In this document: piece after piece, positions 52,078-62,000 of the stretch
Layout of the letters: each line of letters starts with the position of its first letter
How positions within the stretch are numbered: position 1 is the first letter of the stretch
Assembly (NCBI GenBank): GCA_027533385.1
Contig: JAPZUE010000051.1
Coordinates: 85,878-149,877, forward strand
Reading direction: 5' to 3'
DNA: 64,000 nucleotides
Origin: Rhizobium sp.
GTDB lineage: Bacteria; Pseudomonadota; Alphaproteobacteria; Rhizobiales; Rhizobiaceae
Translations under genes and position numbers: made by a program
Notes under the pieces: generated by a model
Database searches by the model: none
What the model was told of the DNA's origin: nothing
Seen by the model: only the letters and a program-made list of their open reading frames with translations

Positions 52078-53294
52078 CGACAGTACTCAGCAACGCGCGA
52101 CTGGCGACCATGTCGCCCGACCGGCCAGGGCTCGGTGTAATCGAGAATGGCAGGGTGATGATCGAGGGCGGGCGGATCGTTGCCGTCGGAGAGGCGAGCG
52201 AGATCGCAATCCCCGCTGGCGCCGAGGTCATCGACTGCGAGGGGCGCTGGGTGACGCCAGGCCTGATCGATTGCCATACGCACCTGGTGCATGCCGGCAA
52301 TCGGGCACGAGAATTCGAGATGCGTCTTGCCGGCGCTTCCTACGAGGAAATCGCACGCGCCGGCGGTGGCATCGTTTCGTCGGTGCGGCAGGTGCGCCAG
52401 GCGAGCGAGGCGGATCTTGTCTTGCAAACACTTCCCCGGCTCGATGCGCTGATCGCCGAGGGCGTCACGACCGTCGAGGTCAAATCCGGCTATGGGCTCA
52501 CCGTCGAAGACGAGCTGAAGATGCTGCGTGCCGCCCGGCAGCTCGCCGACAAGCGTCCGGTCGCCATCACCACAACCTATCTCGGCGCCCATGCAACGCC
52601 TGCCGACTACAAGGGGCGCAATCGCGACTTCATCGAAGACGTCGTGCTGCCGGGCCTTAAGGCAGCCCATGCGGAGGGACTGGTCGATGCAGTGGACGGC
52701 TTCTGCGAAGGCATCGCCTTTTCGCCTGAGGAGATGCGGCTTGTCTTCGATGCGGCGAAATCTCTCGGGCTGCCGACAAAACTGCATGCTGACCAGCTGT
52801 CGAACCTGCATGGGGCAGCGCTGGCAGCCGAATACCAGGCGCTGTCAGCCGACCATCTGGAATACACCGATGAGGAAGGTGCGGCCGCAATGACCCGGGC
52901 CGGAACCGTCGCGGTGCTCTTGCCCGGCGCCTATTACTTCATCCGCGAGACGAAGAAGCCGCCGATCGATCTCTTCCGCAAACATGGAACGGCCATGGCG
53001 CTTGCCACGGACTGCAATCCCGGCACCTCGCCGCTCACCTCCCTGCTGCTCACCATGAACATGGCCGCCACGCTGTTTCACATGACGGTCGAGGAATGCC
53101 TTCTCGGCGTGACCCGCAATGCCGCCCGCGCGCTGGGGCGTCTCGACACGCTCGGCACCATCGAGGTCGGCAAGCAGGCCGACCTTGCCATCTGGTCGGT
53201 CGAGAGCCCGGCGGAGCTCGTCTACCGCATCGGCTTCAACCCGCTCTACCTACGCATCTGGAACGGCCACATCGCCAAAGGAATTCTGTCGTGA
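52074..53294 (+). CDS. hutI: Imidazolonepropionase
   Basis: HutI hydrolyses 4-imidazolone-5-propionate to formiminoglutamate. The 406-residue amidohydrolase has the metal-binding LIDCHTHLVHAGNRAREFEMRLAGASYEEIARAGGGI, VEVKSGYGLTVEDELKMLR, TTYLGAHATPADY, KLHADQLSNLHGAALAAEY and ALATDCNPGTSPLTSLLLTMNMA. It is coupled to the genes on both sides: ATGA with the HAL paralog and GTGA with hutH. Confidence 0.97.
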   Translation: MTTVLSNARLATMSPDRPGLGVIENGRVMIEGGRIVAVGEASEIAIPAGAEVIDCEGRWVTPGLIDCHTHLVHAGNRAREFEMRLAGASYEEIARAGGGIVSSVRQVRQASEADLVLQTLPRLDALIAEGVTTVEVKSGYGLTVEDELKMLRAARQLADKRPVAITTTYLGAHATPADYKGRNRDFIEDVVLPGLKAAHAEGLVDAVDGFCEGIAFSPEEMRLVFDAAKSLGLPTKLHADQLSNLHGAALAAEYQALSADHLEYTDEEGAAAMTRAGTVAVLLPGAYYFIRETKKPPIDLFRKHGTAMALATDCNPGTSPLTSLLLTMNMAATLFHMTVEECLLGVTRNAARALGRLDTLGTIEVGKQADLAIWSVESPAELVYRIGFNPLYLRIWNGHIAKGILS

Positions 53295-54826
53295 CCATTA
53301 CGCTTCACCCCGGCCGCGTCTCTCTCGCCGAACTCGCGCAGATCTACTGGAGCGGCGAAAGTGCCGTGCTCGACCGCAGCTTCGACGCCGGCATCAAGAA
53401 GGCAGCCGCCCGGATTGCCGAAATCGCCGCTGGCAACGCGCCGGTCTACGGCATCAATACCGGCTTCGGCAAACTCGCTTCGATCAAGATCGACGCGGCT
53501 GACACGGAGACACTGCAGCGCAATCTGATCCTGTCGCATTGCTGCGGCGTGGGTCAGCCGCTTGGCGCCAACATCGTGCGTCTGATCATGGCGCTGAAGC
53601 TGATCTCGCTCGGTCGCGGTGCCTCCGGTGTCCGCCTGGACCTGGTGCGGCTGATCGAGGGCATGCTGGACAAGGGCGTCACCCCGCTCATTCCCGAAAA
53701 GGGCTCCGTCGGCGCCTCCGGCGATCTTGCACCGCTCGCCCATATGGCCGCTGTCATGATGGGCGAGGCGGAAGCCTTCTTTGAGGGCGAACGGCTTTCC
53801 GGCGCCGAGGCGCTGAAGCGCGCGGGGCTCAAGCCTGTCGTGCTCGCGGCCAAGGAAGGACTGGCGCTGATCAACGGCACGCAGGCCTCGACAGCCCTGG
53901 CGCTGGCCGGCCTATTCCGCGCCCATCGCGCCGCACAGGCCGCACTGATTACCGGCGCTCTCTCGACCGATGCCGCGATGGGCTCGTCGGCGCCCTTCAC
54001 CGCCGACATCCATACGCTGCGGGGCCACAAGGGGCAGATCGATACGGCAGCAGCTCTGCGCGGCCTACTGGCCGGCTCCGTCATCCGGGAAAGCCATCTG
54101 GAAGGCGACGAGCGAGTGCAGGATCCCTATTGCATCCGCTGCCAGCCGCAGGTCGATGGCGCGTGCCTCGACCTGTTGCGCATGGCCGGCCGGACGCTCG
54201 AAATCGAAGCGAATGCCGTCACCGACAATCCTCTTGTCCTTTCCGACCTGAGCGTCGTCTCGGGCGGCAACTTCCATGCAGAACCCGTGGCCTTCGCTGC
54301 CGACCAGATCGCGATTGCCGTTTGCGAAATCGGCGCCATTGCGCAACGCCGCATCGCGCTCTTGGTTGATCCGGCCCTTTCCTACGGGCTACCGGCCTTC
54401 CTCGCCAAGAAGCCGGGGCTGAATTCCGGTCTGATGATTGCGGAGGTCACCTCGGCTGCGCTGATGAGCGAAAACAAGCAGATGGCGCATCCGGCCTCGG
54501 TCGATTCGACGCCGACCTCGGCCAATCAGGAAGACCATGTCTCCATGGCCTGCCATGGCGCACGGCGCCTGCTGCAGATGACCGACAACCTCTTCTCGAT
54601 CATCGGTATCGAGGCTCTGACGGCAGCGCAGGGCGTGGAATTCCGCGCGCCCCTGACGACGAGCCCGGAACTGCAGAACGTGATCTCCACCCTGCGTGCC
54701 CATGTCGCGACCCTGGAGGAGGACCGCTACATGGCGCCAGATCTTGAGGCTGCCGGTCGCCTGGTGGCGGACGGGACGCTGGTTTCGGCCGTGTCCGCCG
54801 GCTTGTTGCCGGGTCTGGAAGGGTGA
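53291..54826 (+). CDS. hutH: Histidine ammonia-lyase
   Basis: HutH deaminates L-histidine to urocanate. The 511-residue protein carries VYGINTGFGKLA, the MIO-forming motif KGSVGASGDLAPLAHMA (Ala-Ser-Gly), LINGTQAST, VQDPYCIRCQPQVDGAC, GGNFHAEPVAFAAD and TSANQEDHVSMA, so every catalytic element is present. It starts at a GTG at 53291, overlapping the hutI stop. This is the active lyase of the operon, in contrast to the paralog two genes upstream. Confidence 0.98.
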   Translation: MTITLHPGRVSLAELAQIYWSGESAVLDRSFDAGIKKAAARIAEIAAGNAPVYGINTGFGKLASIKIDAADTETLQRNLILSHCCGVGQPLGANIVRLIMALKLISLGRGASGVRLDLVRLIEGMLDKGVTPLIPEKGSVGASGDLAPLAHMAAVMMGEAEAFFEGERLSGAEALKRAGLKPVVLAAKEGLALINGTQASTALALAGLFRAHRAAQAALITGALSTDAAMGSSAPFTADIHTLRGHKGQIDTAAALRGLLAGSVIRESHLEGDERVQDPYCIRCQPQVDGACLDLLRMAGRTLEIEANAVTDNPLVLSDLSVVSGGNFHAEPVAFAADQIAIAVCEIGAIAQRRIALLVDPALSYGLPAFLAKKPGLNSGLMIAEVTSAALMSENKQMAHPASVDSTPTSANQEDHVSMACHGARRLLQMTDNLFSIIGIEALTAAQGVEFRAPLTTSPELQNVISTLRAHVATLEEDRYMAPDLEAAGRLVADGTLVSAVSAGLLPGLEG

Positions 54827-54848
54827 ACGTGATGTTGGCAATCATGGT

Positions 54849-55029
54849 ACCCCCCTCTGCCCTGCCGGGCATCTCCCCCTCAAGGGGGGAGATTGACCCG
54901 CGGAACGGCCGTAATGTCCATCTCCCGATAGAGTCAGCGGCTCGTCGAGCTGTATCAACGAGGCAGGAAGCGCGCATCTTGCCGATCTCCCCACTTGGGG
55001 GGGAGATGGTCGGCAGACCAGAGGGGGGT
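54849..55029. repeat. MITE-like inverted-repeat element within the hut operon
   Basis: The element is bounded by perfect 11-bp terminal inverted repeats, ACCCCCCTCTG (54849-54859) and CAGAGGGGGGT (55019-55029), each followed inwards by a second hairpin of the CTCCCC/GGGGAG type (near 54872-54892 and 54985-55009). It is 181 bases long, has no gene, and sits between hutH and hutG. I recognise the GC-rich ends as a dispersed intergenic repeat of Rhizobiales. Target duplication is not clear. It ends just before the hutG ribosome binding site. Confidence 0.75.
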
Positions 55030-55058
55030 GTTACAGCCTCCTACAGAGGAGGTCTGCA

Positions 55059-55862
55059 ATGAAGCCGGTCTTCGAAGTCAAGCAAGGCACCTCCCCCGTC
55101 ATTCTCGCCTTCCCGCATACGGGAACGGATGTGCCGCCCGCGATCTGGGATCGCTTGAATAACGATGGCAGACTGCTTGCCGATACCGACTGGCACATCC
55201 ATGAGCTCTATGCCGGATTGTTGCCGGATGCGACGACGGTCCGGGCGACCTTCCATCGCTACGTGATCGATGCGAACCGCGACCCTGATGGCGTGAGCCT
55301 CTATCCGGGACAGAACACGACGGGCCTTGTGCCGGAAACGGATTTCGACGGTGTCGCCATCTGGAAGAGCGGGGAAGAGCCAACGAGCGACGATATCGCC
55401 GAGCGGCTGGCAGGCTTCCATGCGCCCTATCATGCGGCGCTGAAAGCCGAGATCGAGCGCGTAAAGGCGATCCATGGCGTGGCGGTGCTGTATGACTGCC
55501 ACTCGATCCGTTCGCTCATTCCCTTCCTGTTCGAAGGACCTCTGCCGGATTTCAACATCGGCACGGATATGGGCCGCACCTGCAATGCCAGGATCGAGAA
55601 AACCGCAGCCGAGATCGCCGGTCGGGCCGAGGGCTACACGTCGGTGGTCAACGGTCGCTTCAAGGGCGGCTGGACGACGCGGCATTACGGGCAGCCGGAG
55701 AGCGGCGTGCACGCCATTCAGATGGAACTGGCGCAGGTCACCCATCTGGCCACCGAAGCCCCGCCCTTCGCCTATGACGCCGCGAAGGCCGAGGCGCTGC
55801 GACATCATCTCAAGACCATTCTGACATCAATCGAAGCCATCGCGCTCGAACTGAAACGCTGA
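55059..55862 (+). CDS. hutG: N-formylglutamate deformylase
   Basis: HutG cleaves N-formylglutamate to glutamate and formate, the last step of the HutF route. The 267-residue protein has VILAFPHTGTDVPPAIW, DTDWHIHELYAGLLPDATTVRATFHRYVIDANRDPDG, VLYDCHSIRSLIPFLFEG and RFKGGWTTRHYGQPESGVHAIQMELAQ, matching N-formylglutamate amidohydrolases. It follows the repeat with AGAGGAGG as ribosome binding site and lies 12 bases before hutU. Confidence 0.95.
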   Translation: MKPVFEVKQGTSPVILAFPHTGTDVPPAIWDRLNNDGRLLADTDWHIHELYAGLLPDATTVRATFHRYVIDANRDPDGVSLYPGQNTTGLVPETDFDGVAIWKSGEEPTSDDIAERLAGFHAPYHAALKAEIERVKAIHGVAVLYDCHSIRSLIPFLFEGPLPDFNIGTDMGRTCNARIEKTAAEIAGRAEGYTSVVNGRFKGGWTTRHYGQPESGVHAIQMELAQVTHLATEAPPFAYDAAKAEALRHHLKTILTSIEAIALELKR

Positions 55863-55874
55863 GGAGCGAGGACC

Positions 55875-57548
55875 ATGAGCAATCCCAGACACAACATCCG
55901 CGACGTCCGCGCCGCTACCGGAACCGAACTCTCCGCCAAGAGCTGGATGACGGAAGCGCCGCTGCGCATGCTGATGAACAATCTCGACCCCGATGTCGCC
56001 GAGCGGCCGCATGAGCTGGTGGTCTATGGCGGCATTGGCCGCGCCGCCCGTACCTGGGCTGATTTCGACCGGATCGTCGAGACGCTGAAGACGCTGACCG
56101 AAGAGGAGACGCTGATCGTACAGTCGGGCAAGCCTGTCGGCGTGTTCCGCACCCACAAGGATGCGCCGCGCGTGCTGATCGCCAATTCCAACCTCGTGCC
56201 GCATTGGGCGACCTGGGATCACTTCAACGAGCTGGATAAGAAGGGGCTGGCCATGTACGGCCAGATGACCGCCGGTTCGTGGATCTATATCGGCACGCAA
56301 GGGATCGTGCAGGGCACCTACGAGACCTTCGTCGAAGCCGGGCGGCAGCATTACGGCGGCAACCTCAAGGGCAAGTGGATCCTGACCGGTGGCCTCGGCG
56401 GCATGGGTGGCGCCCAGCCGCTCGCCGCCGTCATGGCCGGCGCCTGCTGCCTTGCCGTCGAATGCGACGAGACCCGCATCGATTTTCGCCTGCGCACCCG
56501 TTACGTCGATGCCAAGGCGCATACGCTGGACGAGGCGCTCGCGCTCATCGATCAGTGGACCAAGGCGGGCGAAGCGAAATCCGTCGGCCTCGTCGGCAAT
56601 GCCGCCGAGATCTTCCCGGAGCTTGTGCGTCGCGGCGTGCGCCCCGACATCGTCACCGACCAGACCTCGGCCCATGATCCTGTTCACGGCTATCTGCCGC
56701 TCGGCTGGACGGTTGCCGAATGGCGGGCGAAGCAGGAGAGCGATCCGAAGGCGGTGGAAGTTGCCGCCCGCGCCTCGATGAAGACCCATGTGCAGGCGAT
56801 GGTCGACTTCTGGAACAGGGGCATTCCGACGCTCGACTATGGCAACAACATTCGCCAGGTCGCCAAGGAAGAAGGCTTCGAGAATGCCTTCGCCTTCCCC
56901 GGCTTCGTGCCGGCCTATATCCGCCCGCTGTTCTGCCGCGGCATCGGCCCGTTCCGCTGGGCCGCACTTTCGGGTGATCCGGAGGATATCTACAAGACCG
57001 ATGCCAAGGTGAAGGAGCTGCTGCCCGACAACAAACATCTGCACAACTGGCTGGACATGGCGCGCGAGCGCATCGCCTTCCAGGGCCTGCCGGCGCGCAT
57101 CTGCTGGGTCGGCCTCGGTGACCGTCACAAGCTGGGTCTCGCCTTCAACGAGATGGTGCGCAGTGGCGAGCTCAAGGCTCCCGTCGTCATCGGTCGTGAC
57201 CATCTCGATTCCGGCTCGGTTTCTTCGCCGAACCGCGAGACGGAAGCGATGAAGGACGGTTCCGATGCCGTGTCCGACTGGCCGCTTCTCAACGCACTGC
57301 TCAACTGCGCCTCGGGTGCGACCTGGGTTTCGCTGCATCACGGCGGCGGTGTGGGTATGGGCTTTTCGCAGCATTCCGGCATGGTCATCTGCGCCGATGG
57401 TACTGATGATGCCGCCCGCCGGCTGGAGCGGGTGCTCTGGAACGACCCGGCGACCGGCGTCATGCGCCATGCCGATGCGGGCTATGACATCGCGCTCGAT
57501 TGCGCCAAGGAAAAGGGCCTTCGTCTGCCCGGCATCCTCGGTAATTGA
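55875..57548 (+). CDS. hutU: Urocanate hydratase
   Basis: HutU hydrates urocanate to imidazolonepropionate using tightly bound NAD+. The 557-residue protein has the expected family length and motifs: LMNNLDPDVAERPHELVVYGGIGRAARTW, GQMTAGSWIYIGTQGIVQGTYETF, WILTGGLGGMGGAQPLAAVMAGA (NAD-binding glycine-rich loop), FCRGIGPFRWAALSGDPEDI and SLHHGGGVGMGFSQHSGMV. It is preceded by GAGGAGCGAGG and is the penultimate structural gene of the operon. Confidence 0.98.
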   Translation: MSNPRHNIRDVRAATGTELSAKSWMTEAPLRMLMNNLDPDVAERPHELVVYGGIGRAARTWADFDRIVETLKTLTEEETLIVQSGKPVGVFRTHKDAPRVLIANSNLVPHWATWDHFNELDKKGLAMYGQMTAGSWIYIGTQGIVQGTYETFVEAGRQHYGGNLKGKWILTGGLGGMGGAQPLAAVMAGACCLAVECDETRIDFRLRTRYVDAKAHTLDEALALIDQWTKAGEAKSVGLVGNAAEIFPELVRRGVRPDIVTDQTSAHDPVHGYLPLGWTVAEWRAKQESDPKAVEVAARASMKTHVQAMVDFWNRGIPTLDYGNNIRQVAKEEGFENAFAFPGFVPAYIRPLFCRGIGPFRWAALSGDPEDIYKTDAKVKELLPDNKHLHNWLDMARERIAFQGLPARICWVGLGDRHKLGLAFNEMVRSGELKAPVVIGRDHLDSGSVSSPNRETEAMKDGSDAVSDWPLLNALLNCASGATWVSLHHGGGVGMGFSQHSGMVICADGTDDAARRLERVLWNDPATGVMRHADAGYDIALDCAKEKGLRLPGILGN

Positions 57549-57565
57549 GGGGAACCGACAGCCCC

Positions 57566-58195
57566 ATGTCCCTCCGCATCCAGCGCTTTGACGAGCACCT
57601 GAAGATGCCCTGGAAAAACGGGCTGGGGATTACCCGCGAGGTGATCTCCCGGCCTACTGCGGATGGATCCGGCGGGTTCGACTGGCGGATCAGCCTGGCA
57701 ACCGTCGGGGCGTCGGGTCCGTTCTCGGTCTTTGCCGGGATCGACAGGACGATCGCCGTTCTCCAAGGAGACGGCATGCAGTTGACGGTCGACGGGAGGC
57801 GGGAGCAGCCGCTTCTCGTGGCATCGCCTCCCTTCGCCTTTTCCGGCGATGCGGAGGTTCAGGCGGACTGTCTGGGTGGGGAGACACTGGATCTCAACAT
57901 GATGAGCCGTCGCGGGGTTTTCGTCCATCGCATGACGAAGATCGCCGTGTCAGCCGCGCAGACCCTTTCGGTGTCCGGCGACACCGTCGCGATCGTGTTT
58001 CGCGGCGATGCTGTGGTTAAGATCGATAGCATGCGATCGGATGTCCGGCTCGGTGATATCATCATCGGCGACGAGACACCATTCGAAATCGCCGTCGAGC
58101 CTCTCGGGGCGGATTGTGCCCTTTACGTCATCGAGGTGTCTGCCGTGGCCGATCAGGGATCTGGTTCCGAACCAGTTGCTTCGACAAGGCCTTAG
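57566..58195 (+). CDS. hutD: HutD family protein
   Basis: The 209-residue double-stranded beta-helix (cupin-like) protein starts MSLRIQRFDEHLKMPWKNGLGITREVI and contains FDWRISLATVGASGPFSVFAGIDRTIAVLQGDGM, the HutD signature. HutD is not an enzyme of the pathway; in Pseudomonas it moderates hut expression, perhaps by binding formylglutamate. It follows hutU by 17 bases and precedes hutC. Confidence 0.93.
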   Translation: MSLRIQRFDEHLKMPWKNGLGITREVISRPTADGSGGFDWRISLATVGASGPFSVFAGIDRTIAVLQGDGMQLTVDGRREQPLLVASPPFAFSGDAEVQADCLGGETLDLNMMSRRGVFVHRMTKIAVSAAQTLSVSGDTVAIVFRGDAVVKIDSMRSDVRLGDIIIGDETPFEIAVEPLGADCALYVIEVSAVADQGSGSEPVASTRP

Positions 58196-58261
58196 CCGAT
58201 AAGGAATTGACCGCCGCGCCGCGACAATACATTCGCATCGCCACCAGCAGGATCGACCAGC

Positions 58262-58999
58262 ATGTCCGATGATCAACCAGACTTTGCGCTTCCCGAGGAG
58301 GGTCAGGATACGCCGCTTTACGAGCAGATGAAGGCGGAGATCAAGGCGCGGATCGAGCGGGGCGAATGGCCGATCAATTTCCGCATCCCCTCTGAAAACG
58401 AGCTCGTCGAGATGCTGGGGGTCAGCCGGATGACGGCGCATCGGGCGCTGAGAGAACTCGCTAGCGAAGGCGTCATCGTGCGTGTCCAGGGGCGCGGCTC
58501 CTTCGTTGCACCGAAGAAGCGCCGGGCCAATGTCAGCGACGTGCGCAACATCGCCGAGGAGATCGCCGAGCGCGGCGGCCAGCATTCTGTCGAGATCGTG
58601 CTGATGCAGGCGGAAGTCTGCGATCACGATCTGGCGGACCGGCTGGAAGTGCAGGCTGGCACATCGGCCTTTCATTCGGTCATCGTGCACAAGGAAGACG
58701 ATCTGCCGATCCAGCTGGAAGATCGCTTTGTCCATGCAGAGCTGGCGCCCGCCTATCTCGACCAGGATTTCCGGGCGATCACGCCCAACGCCTATCTGAG
58801 CGGCATTGCGCCGATCTCGCGGGCCGAACAGTTCGTCGAGGCGGTGTTGCCGCAACCCTGGGAATGCCGGTTGCTGGCGATCGCCAGGTCCGAACCCTGC
58901 CTCCTGGTTCGGCGTCGCACCTGGTCGGGGGACCGGCTGGTGACGGCGGTGAGGCTGCTTTATCCGGGCAGCCGCTACAGTCTCGAAAGCTCCTACTGA
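58262..58999 (+). CDS. hutC: Histidine utilisation repressor (GntR family)
   Basis: The 245-residue regulator has an N-terminal GntR winged helix (PLYEQMKAEIKARIERGEW, RIPSENELVEMLGVSRMTAHRALRELASEGVIVRVQGRGSFVA) and a C-terminal UTRA ligand-binding domain (VIVHKEDDLPIQLEDRFVHAELAPAYLDQDF, FVEAVLPQPWECRLLAIARSEPCLLVRRRTWS). HutC represses hut genes and is released by urocanate. As the last gene of the operon it would be autoregulated. A bidirectional terminator follows. Confidence 0.95.
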   Translation: MSDDQPDFALPEEGQDTPLYEQMKAEIKARIERGEWPINFRIPSENELVEMLGVSRMTAHRALRELASEGVIVRVQGRGSFVAPKKRRANVSDVRNIAEEIAERGGQHSVEIVLMQAEVCDHDLADRLEVQAGTSAFHSVIVHKEDDLPIQLEDRFVHAELAPAYLDQDFRAITPNAYLSGIAPISRAEQFVEAVLPQPWECRLLAIARSEPCLLVRRRTWSGDRLVTAVRLLYPGSRYSLESSY

Positions 59000-59022
59000 A
59001 GCCTGGAACCCATTGATTGTAC

Positions 59023-59064
59023 AAAAAGGACCGGCAGATGATGATCATCGGCCGGTCCTTTTTT
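59023..59064. terminator. Bidirectional terminator between hutC and the RND pump gene
   Basis: A 13-bp stem, AAAAAGGACCGGC (59023-59035) with GCCGGTCCTTTTT (59051-59063), has A-runs on one side and T-runs on the other and lies between convergent operons, so it can stop transcription in both directions. Confidence 0.9.
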
Positions 59065-59080
59065 GTGACTGCGATGGCGC

Positions 59081-62000
59081 TCAGGCCTCGGCGGCGGAGC
59101 CCTGCTTGGCCGGGTCCTTGATGCGGAACCAGACAATGTAGAGTGCCGGCAGGAAGAGCAGTGTCAGGACCGTGCCGACGACAATGCCGCCCATCATGGC
59201 ATAGGCCATGGGTCCCCAGAAGATCTCCGAGGCGATCGGGATCAGCGCCAGGCTGGCCGCTGCTGCCGTCAGCATGATCGGCCGCATGCGATGCTCGGTT
59301 GCCTCCCGAACAGCGTCCCAGGCATGACGCCCATTCTTCTGCAGCGTATCGATTTCGACGACGAGGATGACCGAGTTGCGGATCAGGATGCCGATGAGCG
59401 CGAGAACACCGAGGATCGCGACGAAGCCGAGTGGGGCGCCACTTGGCAGCAGGGCTGCCACGACCCCGATCAGCCCCAGCGGCGCGACGATGACCACCAT
59501 GAACAGGCGCTGGAAGCTCTGCAGCTGGAACATCAGGATCGTTGCCATGGTCAGGAGCATCAGCGGAACGACGGCCGCGATCGGAGCCTGGCTCTTGGCA
59601 CTGCTTTCGACAGAACCACCCGTCTCGATTCGGTAGCCGACCGGAAGCTTCTCCGCATAGGCTTGTACCGAGGACTTCAGAGACGCGTCGATCGTTGCCG
59701 GCTGGGTGCTATCCAGGATCGATGCCTTGAGCGTGATCGTCGGCGTACGGTCACGACGCCAGATCACCGGCTGCTCCATTTCATAGGAGAAGGAGGCGAT
59801 GGAGGCCAAAGGAACCGACTGACCGTCTCCGCCCGGGAGCTGCAGGTTTCGCAGCGTTTCGATGGACTGGCGCTCTTCGCCCGTTGCGCGACCGACGACG
59901 TTGATGAGGTAGATGCTGTCGCGCAGCTGCGTCATGGTTGATCCGCCAGCCATGCTGTTGAGAGCGGTCGCGATATCGCTGGAGCTGACGCCCAGCTGTC
60001 GAGCCTTCTCCTGCAGGACATTCACCTTCACCGTGCGGGCTGGTTCCATCCAGTCGTAGACGATGCGGCCAAGGCGGGGATCGGCGCCGACAACCTCGGC
60101 CAGTCCAGTGGCGTAGTCGCGGACTTTCTGCGGACCCGGGCCGCTTACGCGGTACTGGATCGGTCGACCGACCGGCGGACCGAGTTCCATCTCCTTGATG
60201 AAGATGTCAGTCCCGGGGTATTCGGTCTCGGCGACCTTCATCAGTTTCTGCTTTAGGGCCTGACGCGCTTCGATGCTCTTGGTCACGATGACCATCTGGC
60301 CGAAATAGGCGGTCGAAGGCTGGACATCAAAGGACAGCACGAAGCGCTTGGCGCCTTGCCCGACATAGGAGGTCCAGTGGTCGATGCTGTCATCGTTTGC
60401 CAGGTGTTCGGCCTCGAACCTGTCCATGTCCGCCTTGGTCTGAGCAAGCGTATAGTTCTGCCGCGAGGTCCAGTCGACCACCAGCTCCGGACGATCCGAC
60501 GCCGGAAAGAACTGCTGCTGCACGAAACCCATGCCATAAACCGAGAGCAGGAATGTCGCGAGCGTTGCAAGCACCGTTGCCTTTGGCCAGTGCATGCAGA
60601 CCGACAGGATGCGCGAGAACAACTGCGCCACGCGTCCCTTCTCTTCGTGATGCCCTTTCATCTTTTCCGGCAGGATCAGCACCCCGAGAAGCGGGGCGAA
60701 AAGGACGGCCACAATCCAGGATACAATCAGGGAAATGGCGATCACGACGAAGAGCGAGAAGGTGAATTCACCGGCCGCACTGTCGTTTAGTCCGACCGGA
60801 ATGAAACTCGCGACCGTGACGAGCGTCCCCGTCAGCATGGGGAAGGCCGTCGAGGTCCAGACGGCGGTGGCCGCCTTTGACAGCGGCTCCCCTTGTTCGA
60901 GCTTGGAGACCATCATTTCGATGGCGATCATGGCATCATCGACCAGCAGGCCAAGCGCGATGATCAAGGCGCCGAGCGAAATGCGCTGCAGCGAGATCCC
61001 GAGATACTCCATGGCAACGAAGGTGATGGCGAGGACGAGAGGAATGGAGACAGCGACGACCAGGCCGGCCCTGAGACCAAGACTGATGAAGCTGACCACG
61101 AGGACGATGGCGATGGCTTCGAACAATGCCTTGGTGAAACCACCCACGGCCTCCTCTACCACGACGGCCTGGTCCGCCACGTGATGGACACCGATGCCGA
61201 CTGGCAGACCGGCCGTCACTCTTTCCATGGTCTCGGAAAGGGCTTCACCGAACTTCAGAAGGTTGGAGCCTGGCTTCATGCCGATCGCCAGCCCGATCGC
61301 GGGCTGACCGTTGACGCGAAAGAGCGGCTGCTGGGGATCCATATAGCCGCGGGTAATCGTTGCGACATCGCTCAGCCGGAAGAAGCGGTCGTTGACCCGC
61401 AGGTTGACGTTTCGAAGGTCCTCTTCTGTGGTGAACTGTCCCGAGACCCGCATGCTGATGCTTTCGGACGCGGTTCTGAGGGTACCCGATGCCACGACCG
61501 CGTTCTGGGCCTGCAGGGTGTCCACGATCTGCTGCTGGGTGATGCCCAGGGCCGCCATCCGGCGGGTCGAAAATTCAAGATAGATCACCTCGTCCTGAGC
61601 GCCGATCAGATCAACCTTGCCGACATTCGGGACAGACAGGATCTCGGTACGGGCGGCTTCAAGATAGTCCCGCAGCTGACGCTGCGTCATGCCATCTGCC
61701 GTGAAGGCATAGATATTGCCGTAGACATCGCCGAAACTGTCGATGAAGAACGGACCGTTGACCCCCTGCGGCAGGTTGGGCACGATGTCGTTGATCATGT
61801 TGCGGACCTTGACCCAGGTCGGCTTCACATCAGCTGCTTTGGTGTTTTCCAGCAGGTTGACATAGATGGTCGCCTGCCCGGGGGTGTTGATGCTCTTTGT
61901 GTAGTCAAGCGACTCAAGCTCTTGCAGCTTCTTCTCGATCCGGTCCGTGACCTGACTGGTCATTTCCTCGACGGAGGCTCCGGGCCATTGGGCCTGGATC

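Noticed and set aside
55827..57470. A 547-residue minus-strand frame opposite hutU.
   Set aside because: hutU is full length with all motifs; the antisense frame carries none.
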